Positions 43,921 to 52,348 of a stretch of 64,000 nt of DNA are shown here, one piece after another. The stretch's first letter is position 1; each line of letters begins with the position of its first letter. Location of the stretch: assembly GCF_027484545.1 (NCBI RefSeq), contig NZ_JAIXST010000169.1, positions 1 through 64,000 of the forward strand, read 5' to 3'. The notes under the pieces are model-generated. The model ran no database searches. It saw nothing but the letters and a program-made list of their open reading frames with translations, and was not told where the DNA came from. This DNA is from Runella sp. Lineage in GTDB: Bacteria > Bacteroidota > Bacteroidia > Cytophagales > Spirosomataceae. The position numbers and the translations under genes were made by a program.

Positions 43921-45732
43921 ATGACAGCAGTAGAAAATCGTGCCGGTATTAAAGGAGGAGAATTCCTGATTAAAGACACCGATGCTTCTCAAGTATTTAT
44001 CCCAGAAGAGTTTACCGAAGAGCAGTTAATGATTGCTCAATCATGCCGTGACTTTTTGGCTACCGAGATTTGGCCGCGTGTAGAAGAAATAGACAAAGCT
44101 AAATCGCCCGATTTGATGTCGTCTCTGATGGACAAAGCCGGCGAGTTAGGGCTTTTGGGTACCGCCGTTCCCGAAGAATACGGCGGATTTGGAATGAGTT
44201 TCAATACTTCCATGCTCGTCGCGGAAGCAACGGGTGCCGGTAATTCTTTTTCAGTGGCTTTGTCGGCTCACACGGGGATTGGTACATTGCCTATTTTATA
44301 TTACGGAAACGAAGATCAAAAATCACAATATCTGCCAAAACTTGCTTCGGGCGAGTGGAAAGCCGCTTATTGCTTAACCGAACCTGATTCAGGTTCAGAT
44401 GCCAATTCGGGTAAAACCAAAGCGGTTTTGAGCGAAGATGGAAAAAGCTACATTCTCAATGGTCAAAAAATGTGGATTACCAACGGTGGTTTTGCCGACG
44501 TATTCATTGTTTTTGCCAAAATTGACGAAGGTGGAAAAACAGATAAAAATTTGACGGCGTTTATCGTAGAAAAAACCTACGGAGGGATAACGATGAATGA
44601 GCCCGAACATAAAATGGGTATCAAAGGCTCTGACACGCGTCAGATTTTCTTTAATGACTGCCACGTGCCTGTTGAAAACATGCTTTCTGACCGTGGAAAC
44701 GGTTTCAAGATTGCCGTTAATATTTTGAATATTGGTCGTATCAAATTAGCAGTTGCAGCCGTGGGAGGTGCTAAACAGGTAGCCACGGAAGCAATCCGAT
44801 ACGCCAACGAACGCAAACAATTCGGCATTGCCATCAGTACGTTTGGCGCTATTAAGCACAAATTGGGTGAAATGGCCGTGAAGCTGTATGCTTCAGAATC
44901 AGCTTCTTACCGTGCGGGTCAAAACATTGACGATGCCATTGAAGACTTAAAAGAAAAAGGGGTGTCGGATGCCGAAGCCAAACTGAAAGCCTTAGAGCAG
45001 TTTGCCATTGAATGCGCCATGATGAAAGTACACGGCTCCGAAGTGCTTGATTACGTGGTAGATGAAGGGGTACAAGTGTATGGCGGTATGGGCTTTTCGG
45101 CCGATGCACCCATGGACCGTGCGTATCGCGATGCCCGTATCAATCGCATCTTTGAAGGGACCAACGAAATCAATCGTATGTTAACGGTAGATATGCTGCT
45201 AAAACGCGCTATGAAGGGTGAAATTGACCTGATGGGACCCGCTATGGCCGTAGGCAAAGAAATCATGTCAATTCCTGATTTTAGCCTTACCGAAGATGAA
45301 ACTCCGTTTGCTGCCGAAAAGAAAGTGATTAAAAACTTGAAAAAAGCGGCGTTGATGGTAGCGGGTGCAGCGGTACAGAAGTTTATGATGAAACTGTCGG
45401 ATGAGCAGGAAATCTTGATGAATGTAGCTGATATGGCAATTGAAATTTACGCTGCTGAATCAGCTATCTTACGTACGGAAAAACTCATCGGTATCAAAGG
45501 AGAAAAAGCCTGTGAGTTGCAAAAAGACTTAGCGATGTGCTATTTGCACGAAGCAGTAGAGAAAGTGAACGGCGCCGGTAAAGCAGCGATTATGGGTTTT
45601 GCCGAAGGGGATGAACTTCGCGTTATGCTCATGGGCTTAAAGCGTTTCACTAAAATTGAACCTTTTAATACCAAAAATGCGCGTCGTCGGGTTGCTGATG
45701 CGATGATTGCGGAGAATAAATATGTTTTCTAA
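43921..45732 (+). CDS. Acyl-CoA dehydrogenase with C-terminal extension
   Basis: A 603-residue FAD enzyme for the first dehydrogenation step of acyl-CoA beta-oxidation. The FAD/substrate signatures are CLTEPDSGSDANSGKTKA (about residue 157), MWITNGGFAD (about 184), RKQFGIAISTFGAIKHKLG (about 298) and YGGMGFSADAPMDRAYRDAR (about 388); the catalytic Glu lies in IFEGTNEINRM (about 413). About 180 further residues form a helical extension, as in long ACAD (FadE-like or ACAD9-like) members. Preceded by a promoter with two palindromic operators, so expression is probably derepressed by a fatty-acid signal. Followed by a strong terminator, so it is transcribed alone. Confidence 0.93.
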   Translation: MTAVENRAGIKGGEFLIKDTDASQVFIPEEFTEEQLMIAQSCRDFLATEIWPRVEEIDKAKSPDLMSSLMDKAGELGLLGTAVPEEYGGFGMSFNTSMLVAEATGAGNSFSVALSAHTGIGTLPILYYGNEDQKSQYLPKLASGEWKAAYCLTEPDSGSDANSGKTKAVLSEDGKSYILNGQKMWITNGGFADVFIVFAKIDEGGKTDKNLTAFIVEKTYGGITMNEPEHKMGIKGSDTRQIFFNDCHVPVENMLSDRGNGFKIAVNILNIGRIKLAVAAVGGAKQVATEAIRYANERKQFGIAISTFGAIKHKLGEMAVKLYASESASYRAGQNIDDAIEDLKEKGVSDAEAKLKALEQFAIECAMMKVHGSEVLDYVVDEGVQVYGGMGFSADAPMDRAYRDARINRIFEGTNEINRMLTVDMLLKRAMKGEIDLMGPAMAVGKEIMSIPDFSLTEDETPFAAEKKVIKNLKKAALMVAGAAVQKFMMKLSDEQEILMNVADMAIEIYAAESAILRTEKLIGIKGEKACELQKDLAMCYLHEAVEKVNGAGKAAIMGFAEGDELRVMLMGLKRFTKIEPFNTKNARRRVADAMIAENKYVF

Positions 45733-45870
45733 TTCCGGTTCTTGGTCGGACTTGGCGTTTACGTTTAAAACTGACTTACAATCAGGATACTATGTATTCC
45801 AAAAGCACATTTTCTGCTGCTGATTATTACTCGAACAAAGCAATAACCGTTTAATAAATAGGCAGATACA

Positions 45871-45905
45871 AAAGCCGTTTGCCCCTTGGCAAGCGGCTTT
45901 TTGCA
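45871..45905 (+). terminator. Rho-independent terminator after the acyl-CoA dehydrogenase gene
   Basis: AAAGCCGTTTGCC (45871-45883) and GGCAAGCGGCTTT (45888-45900) form a 13-bp stem with one T-G pair and a CCTT loop, followed by TT. It overlaps the artificial start of a longer frame for the next gene and supports the later start chosen there. Confidence 0.88.
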
Positions 45906-45935
45906 TTGTACATTTATGCAATATTCAGTAAGCTC

Positions 45936-47315
45936 ATGAAGACATTTACCCTAAAAATATTTTTGATTGGCCTGATTGGCATTATTAATTGTTCCCTGTT
46001 ATCAGCACAAAACTACACTCGTCAGCGAGATTGGGTCATTGCGCCCATGTATAGTGTCGGGGCAGTTATTCCTCCCAATGTAACCTTGCTTAGCGGCACC
46101 GAAGCCTCCAAACCTGCGTGGGGTGTTTCTTCGTATGAAGGCGAATTAGTCAAAAGCGACGGAACCGTTTATACCCGCAAATACCGCACAAGTTTGTGGG
46201 GATTTGAAACGTATTATCGCTGGAAAGTACGTCGTTCCGAAAATCGGTGGTCGATTGGTTTGAGTGCAGCCTGGCAACGGCAGGTGTTTAAATTAGAGCA
46301 CCCGTTTAGCTTTGCTTACAAAGGTCACGATTTGGTTTCTACCGTTTGGAATTTCAATTACCTAAGAACCGGTTTGTTGATTCGACACACGTGGATGAAA
46401 GAATGGTCAGGCATTTATGCGCAGCTGGGGGGCTATTATTCCACCCTGTTTTACATGAATACCGCCAATGGGCGTGACAAAATCGAAGAAAGAGAGGGTG
46501 GCTATTTAGAAGGAGGGACCGGTTATCGTTCACGGACTTACAATCTGCAAAAAGCAGTGCCTTTGGTAGTACCTGAAATTGGTATGTTGATAGGCGAAAA
46601 CAGTGGTATTGAGTTTAGCTTGTCCTACTATCATCCATTGTCTAATTTGCTTCAATCTGAAAATACGTTCTACAAAAACAGTCAGGTAGTGGGCGTGAGT
46701 AGGGTAGATATTTCTCAGAGTGTTATCATGTTGAATTTTAAACTGCCCATTACTTTTGTTTCCAATCGAAAAACCATTTCTCGGGATCGAAAAGTGGAGG
46801 AGCCACAACGGGAAGCAAAGCCAAAACGAGAACCGAAACCAAAGCGGGAGCCAAAACCCAAACGGGAACGCAAACCGAAAAAAGAGCGTACGCCAAAACC
46901 CGAAAAGAAAGTAGAGCCTGAAATCAAGCCCGAATCGAAGCCTGTACTAACACCAACGCCTTATGATGCCGCTTTGATCAATAAGCCAATGGTGATGGAC
47001 AATCTGTATTTTGAGTTGACCAAATCAGAGTTATTGGCCAGTTCTTACCAAGAATTGGACCGAGTAGCAGAATGGATGAAAGCCAATCCAAGCGTTGAAA
47101 TTCGTTTGGAAGGGCATACGGATAAAATCGGAGATGCTGAAAAGAACCTTATTCTCTCCCGCGACCGGGTCAATGCCGTGCGTGAATATTTGATACGGAA
47201 AGGGGTAAGTTCCGCGCGGATTGCAACAAAAGGCTACGGCGATACACGATTGTTGTGTAAACCAAGTCCCTGCGAGAAAAACCGTCGGGTAGAATTGGTG
47301 ATTACGAAGAAATAA
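45936..47315 (+). CDS. OmpA family outer-membrane protein with lysine/proline-rich linker
   Basis: A 459-residue envelope protein. The signal peptide ends near residue 25 (LLSAQ). An N-terminal beta-barrel-like region (about 30-270) is followed by a tandem linker of KREPKP-type units (about 288-335) and a C-terminal OmpA peptidoglycan-binding domain (FELTKSELLASSYQELDRVA, LEGHTDKIGD with NLILSRDRVNAVREYL and RIATKGYGD). It would anchor the outer membrane to the cell wall. The ATG at 45936 is chosen because a frame starting at 45879 would lie in the preceding terminator. The linker repeats are also visible as DNA repeats at 46799-46950. Confidence 0.87.
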   Translation: MKTFTLKIFLIGLIGIINCSLLSAQNYTRQRDWVIAPMYSVGAVIPPNVTLLSGTEASKPAWGVSSYEGELVKSDGTVYTRKYRTSLWGFETYYRWKVRRSENRWSIGLSAAWQRQVFKLEHPFSFAYKGHDLVSTVWNFNYLRTGLLIRHTWMKEWSGIYAQLGGYYSTLFYMNTANGRDKIEEREGGYLEGGTGYRSRTYNLQKAVPLVVPEIGMLIGENSGIEFSLSYYHPLSNLLQSENTFYKNSQVVGVSRVDISQSVIMLNFKLPITFVSNRKTISRDRKVEEPQREAKPKREPKPKREPKPKRERKPKKERTPKPEKKVEPEIKPESKPVLTPTPYDAALINKPMVMDNLYFELTKSELLASSYQELDRVAEWMKANPSVEIRLEGHTDKIGDAEKNLILSRDRVNAVREYLIRKGVSSARIATKGYGDTRLLCKPSPCEKNRRVELVITKK

Positions 47316-47332
47316 AATTACTTTTTCTGATA

Positions 47333-47367
47333 AAAAGTGCCGTTTTCAGAGAGAAAGCGGCACTTTT
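47333..47367. terminator. Bidirectional terminator between convergent genes
   Basis: AAAAGTGCCG (47333-47342) and CGGCACTTTT (47358-47367) form a perfect stem around a 15-base loop. It serves the OmpA-like gene on the + strand and the plug-domain gene on the - strand, whose stop codon overlaps the right arm. Confidence 0.8.
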
Positions 47368-48952
47368 ATTTGACGGTTTGAATTACAATGATTCCTTTAG
47401 CCCCTCTGGCCCCGTAGGCGGCGCTGTTTCCGTACTTGACTGCTCCTATTTTTTTGATTTGCCGAACTGATAGAGAACTGATGGTTTCCATAACAAACTC
47501 AGAATTATCCGAAAATTGCCCGTCTATATCCAAGGCAGGAGTGCTGTCCCCGGAGCCGTCAACATTGGTGTTGTTTCCCAAAAATGAAATGGAAGAATCC
47601 GTTACTTTCAGACCCGGGATGCGGCGCAATAAATCAAAAACGGTCAACCCATTATCTCTTTCGTTGATTTTGACTTCATAGTCTAAGTTGATGAGAGTTT
47701 TTTGTTCCTCAACACGAATCGCGTCCTTTCTTTGATACTGTACTCCCTGAATCGTAATAGCTGCCTGTTTTTGAGCGATTTCCAATTTTTGAGCCATGTT
47801 CAAGGGTATTGAAAGGCTTTTGAGCGCAATGGGCCGAATGGTAGTCAGCGAATCAACGGGCGGAGCATCGGCAGGAATATAGTCATTGGGAAGCAGGTTA
47901 GAAAAGCCTTCCTGCCCCCAAAAATCATAGATAATCATGCCGTTGGGCGCTGTGATCCAACCATTTTCGTTAAAAAGCAGGTATTGGTTGGGTAAAACCA
48001 GACGGGAATATTTAGAAGGTCGGTCCACAAAAACCGACTTGGCATCAAACCGATTGAGTGCAAAAATAAAAAGCAGTTTGTCGGATTGTAAAATATATTG
48101 CTCTGTTTCAGGATTCCAGAAGCAGATGTCCTGCGCCGAAATTTCTTTGAAATTACCATCCGCTATTTCTTTGGACAATAAAATACGAATAAGGTAAACA
48201 TCACTGAGCCGACGTACGGTGTAGAGGTCAAACCCATTTTCTTTTAATTGATTTTTAGCCAGAGAAACCAAAAAATTTCGGAATGAATTTCGATAAGCAA
48301 GCTCCCGATTCCGTATTTGCCTTTTTTTAACATTTTCTTCTTCAGCGGGAATTTCCTGAAAGAATTTGTTACCCGCAAAAAAAGTCTTTTCCCCATCCGA
48401 TTGAAAGCTTTCCATATGGAATAAAATTTTAAACCCAAAAGCACGATTTTGCAGGACAATGGGCTCAGAAGCAGTGGCTAAAACCTGTTTGCGCTCGTTG
48501 TCGTACGACAAACGCACCGCTTCCGGATTCAGAATGAGGCAATCTTTGGTAAAAGGTGATTCTCCTTTCAGCCCGCTTTCAAAAATGCGCCAGCGCCGTT
48601 TCCATTCTTTATCCATTTTGGCTTTCACTTTTACCTCAGAAAGAATATTGGTCGAAGTGAGTTGAAAGGTGTAGGCTAGACTTTTGCCGTTTGTACGTTC
48701 GATGATTTTTGTGACGGATTTGTAGCCAATAAACGAGGCTACCAATTCTACTTTCTTAAATCGGGCAGGAATTTTGAGGGTAAAATTGCCTTTATCGTCG
48801 GCAGTAGTTACAATCGAGGTGTTGTTTACGTACACACTCGCAAAGGGAATCGGCGTTTGGATGCCTTCCATTACATTCCCCGTAATCACCCATGTCTGAT
48901 TTTGAGTAAATGAAAACAAAGGAATAAAAAGGAAAGCGAGGAGTTGTTTCAT
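47366..48952 (-). CDS. Regulatory-domain protein with terminal TonB plug domain but no barrel
   Basis: A 528-residue exported protein. After the signal peptide (about 1-16) comes a carboxypeptidase-like regulatory domain (PIPFASVYVNNTS about 34, ADDKGNFTLKIP about 53, FIGYKSVTK). The middle, about 120-390, is unassigned and rich in aromatic and charged residues. The last 95 residues look like a TonB-receptor plug (TVFDLLRRIPGLKV, then PALDIDGQF, then AVKYGNSAAYGARGAKGIIV). The protein stops there, where a receptor would begin its 22-strand barrel. Related barrel-less Bacteroidota proteins exist; their role is not known. The frame is intact, so truncation by a lesion is not evident here. Confidence 0.72.
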   Translation of the reverse strand: MKQLLAFLFIPLFSFTQNQTWVITGNVMEGIQTPIPFASVYVNNTSIVTTADDKGNFTLKIPARFKKVELVASFIGYKSVTKIIERTNGKSLAYTFQLTSTNILSEVKVKAKMDKEWKRRWRIFESGLKGESPFTKDCLILNPEAVRLSYDNERKQVLATASEPIVLQNRAFGFKILFHMESFQSDGEKTFFAGNKFFQEIPAEEENVKKRQIRNRELAYRNSFRNFLVSLAKNQLKENGFDLYTVRRLSDVYLIRILLSKEIADGNFKEISAQDICFWNPETEQYILQSDKLLFIFALNRFDAKSVFVDRPSKYSRLVLPNQYLLFNENGWITAPNGMIIYDFWGQEGFSNLLPNDYIPADAPPVDSLTTIRPIALKSLSIPLNMAQKLEIAQKQAAITIQGVQYQRKDAIRVEEQKTLINLDYEVKINERDNGLTVFDLLRRIPGLKVTDSSISFLGNNTNVDGSGDSTPALDIDGQFSDNSEFVMETISSLSVRQIKKIGAVKYGNSAAYGARGAKGIIVIQTVK

Positions 48953-48999
48953 GATACGCTGCTTATACTTTGATATTCAAAGCATAAGCAGTATTTATT

Positions 49000-49581
49000 C
49001 TAACTGTTTAAGGCACTTAACAGCTTATCCACTACTTCGGGATAATGTTGGTGCTCCAGCACCTGTACCTTGCGCGCCACTTCTTCGGGTGTATCGGTTG
49101 GGATTACTTCGCAGGTTGCCTGAAAGATGATATCGCCTTCGTCGTAACGTTCGTTGACGAAGTGAATGGAGACGCCTGATTCAAGCTCCTGAGCGGCAAC
49201 TACTGCTTCGTGCACAAAATGCCCGTACATGCCTTTTCCTCCGTATTTAGGGAGCAACGCAGGGTGAATATTGACAATTTTGTCTGGAAATGCCTGTACC
49301 ATTGCTTCGGGAATCAGCATCATGAATCCTGCCAATACAACCAAATCAATGTGTTCATTTTGAAGGATTTCGATGATACGATGGGTGTCGTAAAATGTCT
49401 TTCTATCGAACAAAACTACGGGAATCTGATACCGCCTCGCCCGCGCAATGACACCTGCCTGAGGGTTGTTGGAAAGTATTAACGAAATTTCAATGTCAGT
49501 ACGACCGGTAAAGTATTCGGCGATTTTTTCGGCATTGGAACCTGACCCTGAAGCAAAGATAGCAAGGCGTTTTTTAGTCAT
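49000..49581 (-). CDS. purN: Phosphoribosylglycinamide formyltransferase
   Basis: A 193-residue enzyme of purine biosynthesis that formylates GAR with 10-formyl-tetrahydrofolate. Motifs in order: IFASGSGSNAEKI (about residue 8), FMMLIPEAMV (about 88), NIHPALLPKYGGKGMYG (Asn and His of the active site, about 103) and FVNERYDEGDIIFQ (catalytic Asp, about 144). Length and order are normal. A - strand TAACTTTG at 49612-49619 lies just upstream as a possible -7 box. Confidence 0.96.
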   Translation of the reverse strand: MTKKRLAIFASGSGSNAEKIAEYFTGRTDIEISLILSNNPQAGVIARARRYQIPVVLFDRKTFYDTHRIIEILQNEHIDLVVLAGFMMLIPEAMVQAFPDKIVNIHPALLPKYGGKGMYGHFVHEAVVAAQELESGVSIHFVNERYDEGDIIFQATCEVIPTDTPEEVARKVQVLEHQHYPEVVDKLLSALNS

Positions 49582-49750
49582 TAGTGATAGTTAATTGGTG
49601 GTTTCAGAATGCAAAGTTAGTTTTTTGTCAAAGTCGATGCTTTATAATCTACCGAAAACGCATAATTTCGCTCTTAATTAAGACTTGCCAAGTCTTTTGG
49701 ATGCGGTCTTCAGACTTAGCAAGTTTTTCATTTTGACAACTTTTATTGCT

Positions 49751-50935
49751 ATGCAAATCCTCGAAGTAGGAAGGGACCCACAACGCCAACGTGAATTTTT
49801 GATGTTACCCGTTCGTCTTTACAAAGGTAACTCGTACTGGATTCGTCCGCTGGACAAAGACGTAGAAGACACGTTTAATCCCAAAAAAAATAAGAATTTC
49901 AAATACGGAGCGTGTATTCGGTGGATTGCCGTGGATGATTCAGGACAGACAGTGGGACGAGTGGCGGCGTTTGTAAACCAAAATACTGTTAATAAAGGAA
50001 ATGACCAACCCACGGGCGGAATGGGCTTTTTTGAGTGTATCGAAGATGAAAAAGTAGCAGTTACACTGTTTGATACGTGTAAAAAATGGCTTACTGAACG
50101 CGGTATGGAAGCCATGGACGGACCCATTAACTTTGGCGAGCGTGATCGCTTTTGGGGGGTGCTTATTCATGGATTTGATAAAGAACCTTTGTACGGAATG
50201 GGGTATCATTTTCCGTATTACCAACGGTTTTTTGAGGCGTACGGCTTTCAGACGTATTTTGAGCAAATGACCTTCTTTTTGCACATGCCCAAGGACAAAT
50301 TTATGGAGCGCGTCAACCGTGTTTTCTTTGAGCGTGCAGAGCGGATTTTGGCCATGAAAAACTACGAATTCAGGCACATTGACAAAAAACAACTGGACAA
50401 ATACGCCGAAAATTTTCGGGTCGTTTACAATAAAGCCTGGGCAAAAAACTTGGGTGCAGAAGACATGACGCCCGAAAAATCGCGGGGAATCATGCAGCGA
50501 ATGAAGCCGATTTTGGACGAAGAATTGATGTGGTTTGGGTACTATGATAATGAACCCATTGCCTTCTTTATCATGCTTCCGGAACTGAATCAAATCTTCA
50601 AACACGTCAATGGGAAGTTGGATTTGATAGGGAAAATGAAATTTCTCTATCATAAACTCATGAAAACCAACCACAAAGCGTTTGGCGTCATTTTTGGCGT
50701 CATTCCCGAATTTCAGGGGCGGGGGGTAGAGTCGGCTATTGCTTTGGCATCTTCTAAAGTAGCATGGCAACCCAATTACCAATACACCGAGCTTGAGATG
50801 AACTGGATTGGTGACTTTAACCCGAAAATGATACGATTTGTAGAACTACTGGGAGGAACTCCCCATAAGTTACACGCTACGTATCGCTATTTATTTGACC
50901 GAACCAAGGAGTTTAAACGGCACCCTGTCATTTAA
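49751..50935 (+). CDS. GNAT-like hypothetical protein
   Basis: A 394-residue cytoplasmic protein common in Bacteroidota, not assigned to a named function. A first region (about 1-110) has an acyltransferase-like fold (VGRVAAFVNQN, about 69). The C-terminal part holds an acetyl-CoA-type loop FQGRGVESAIALAS (about 319) and an aromatic-rich middle (YGMGYHFPYYQRFFEAYGF, about 155). The ATG at 49751 is chosen; a frame starting at 49685 would lie in an unrelated T-rich stretch. A 280-residue reverse-strand frame over it is a shadow. Confidence 0.7.
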   Translation: MQILEVGRDPQRQREFLMLPVRLYKGNSYWIRPLDKDVEDTFNPKKNKNFKYGACIRWIAVDDSGQTVGRVAAFVNQNTVNKGNDQPTGGMGFFECIEDEKVAVTLFDTCKKWLTERGMEAMDGPINFGERDRFWGVLIHGFDKEPLYGMGYHFPYYQRFFEAYGFQTYFEQMTFFLHMPKDKFMERVNRVFFERAERILAMKNYEFRHIDKKQLDKYAENFRVVYNKAWAKNLGAEDMTPEKSRGIMQRMKPILDEELMWFGYYDNEPIAFFIMLPELNQIFKHVNGKLDLIGKMKFLYHKLMKTNHKAFGVIFGVIPEFQGRGVESAIALASSKVAWQPNYQYTELEMNWIGDFNPKMIRFVELLGGTPHKLHATYRYLFDRTKEFKRHPVI

Positions 50936-50988
50936 GTGGGAAGGTTAAGCGGGGAAAAAGTGTAAAGTGGACGAGGCTGTCTAAAAAG

Positions 50989-51063
50989 TCTCCCTCGCCT
51001 GAAAGGAGAGGGAGATTTAGCGGGTGAGGTTTCATTGCCGTTGGTTGTGTTTTCACAACCAAC
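50989..51063. repeat. Two hairpins between convergent genes
   Basis: TCTCCCTC (50989-50996) pairs with GAGGGAGA (51008-51015), followed by TTTAG. GTTGGTTGTG (51040-51049) and CACAACCAAC (51054-51063) form a perfect 10-bp stem around TTTT. They lie between the GNAT-like and amidase gene ends and may act as terminators. The second belongs to the same word family as the palindromes at 17699 and 29408. Confidence 0.6.
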
Positions 51064-51084
51064 CAATAACTATAAATACCTCCA

Positions 51085-52287
51085 TTATTTATTCCGTTTT
51101 ACCTGTTTGAGCCAATCATTGACGCCTTTGCGAATTTGTTTGGCCATTTTTTTACGAAAATCGTCCTGCAAGAGTAATGCTTCGTCGGCAGGGTGGCTCA
51201 TGAAGGCACCTTCTACTAAGATGTTGGGGTATTCGATGGGGCTGTTGAGTGCAAAGTTAAAACGACCCACATTACCGTATTCGGTGAGACCCATTTCAAG
51301 CAACCGCTCCAAAACGGCCTGACTCAACGGACGATAACCAAGGTGTTTGTAATACGTACTGGTGCCTCGGGTTTTGGTGGTGTCTCCAGCAGCGTTGTTA
51401 TGAATACTGATGAGTAAATCAGGTTTTAGCTTACGAAAATAGACGACTCGGTCAGAATTATTAAAGAGCGTATCGGTTGTGCGCGTCATCAAAACTGTAG
51501 CTCCTTTTCGTTCGAGTTCACGTTTCAAGTGCAATGCAATGCTCAGATTGAGGTCTTTTTCCAACTGTTTGGAACGCAATCCTACGGCACCCAAATTAGT
51601 ACCGCCATGTCCGGCATCTATGGCGATGGTGAGAGAGTTGAGTTTTAATTTTTCGGGTTGATGGCTAACGCGTATGACCAAACGCCGACCTTCGTAGCCA
51701 ATGGCATAGCCCCAATGCTGCCCATGGTGCAAGTAAATCGTTATCCGAAACTGTTCATCGGCTATCTGCTCATAATCAACGTGTTTTATCTCTTTTGCGG
51801 TGCGCAGCTGCGTCACCCAGTTCGTATTGGCTGTTGCTCCAAAGAGGTCTACTACGATTTTGGAAGGACTGATTTCTTGCCAACTTCGGTAGGGGAGGCG
51901 TTCCGTTAGGGGAATTGAAATATAATCGTAGCGCTCATCGCCCCACACTCGCCACGAAGTAGTCAGGTATTGTACCGGAAGTTTGACAAGTGTATCGCGT
52001 TTGGTCAGGTTTTGGGGTATCCAAGCCGAGAGTGAATTGGTTAATCGAACGCGGTATTGATCTTTGTATTTTCCCGTCACTTTGAGCAAAACCAATGAAT
52101 CCAGATACCCCATTTTGGCCCCGCCAAGACGATCTTCCCCTAAGCCATAATTAAGGTAAGCCATGGGTCCTTTGGTGCGTATATACACTGAAGAATCCTT
52201 TGGAAAGACAGTAATCGTATCGCGGATTTGGGCAAAAATCGAAGTGGAAAGTAAAAGAAGCAGGAATAGGAGGGTAGGTCGAATCAT
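51085..52287 (-). CDS. N-acetylmuramoyl-L-alanine amidase (Amidase_3)
   Basis: A 400-residue exported cell-wall hydrolase. The signal peptide ends about residue 19 (STSIFAQ). An N-terminal AMIN-like region (about 20-205) precedes the catalytic domain (about 210-395). Zinc ligands are seen in IDAGHGG (His, about 218), KQLEKDLN (Glu, about 234) and ISIHNNA (His, about 290); the catalytic Glu is in LVEGAF (about 355). It cleaves the bond between muramic acid and the stem peptide during division or turnover. A TACTTTTG on the - strand (52325-52318) may be its -7 box. Confidence 0.93.
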   Translation of the reverse strand: MIRPTLLFLLLLLSTSIFAQIRDTITVFPKDSSVYIRTKGPMAYLNYGLGEDRLGGAKMGYLDSLVLLKVTGKYKDQYRVRLTNSLSAWIPQNLTKRDTLVKLPVQYLTTSWRVWGDERYDYISIPLTERLPYRSWQEISPSKIVVDLFGATANTNWVTQLRTAKEIKHVDYEQIADEQFRITIYLHHGQHWGYAIGYEGRRLVIRVSHQPEKLKLNSLTIAIDAGHGGTNLGAVGLRSKQLEKDLNLSIALHLKRELERKGATVLMTRTTDTLFNNSDRVVYFRKLKPDLLISIHNNAAGDTTKTRGTSTYYKHLGYRPLSQAVLERLLEMGLTEYGNVGRFNFALNSPIEYPNILVEGAFMSHPADEALLLQDDFRKKMAKQIRKGVNDWLKQVKRNK

Positions 52288-52348
52288 GAGTTTAAGGTTT
52301 GCCTAAAAATAAGCAAACAAAAGTAATTTTTACAAAATAGCGTCCTGA

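Noticed and set aside
45879..45935. Earlier start for the OmpA-like gene
   Set aside because: It falls inside the preceding terminator, and the later ATG gives a clean signal peptide.
46799..46950. CRISPR-like repeat array
   Set aside because: The repeats are in-frame KREPKP codons in a protein linker, without spacers.
49940..50782. 280-residue reverse-strand frame over the GNAT-like gene
   Set aside because: It lies wholly inside a convincing + strand gene with recognisable motifs, has no family features and reads as a codon-bias shadow.
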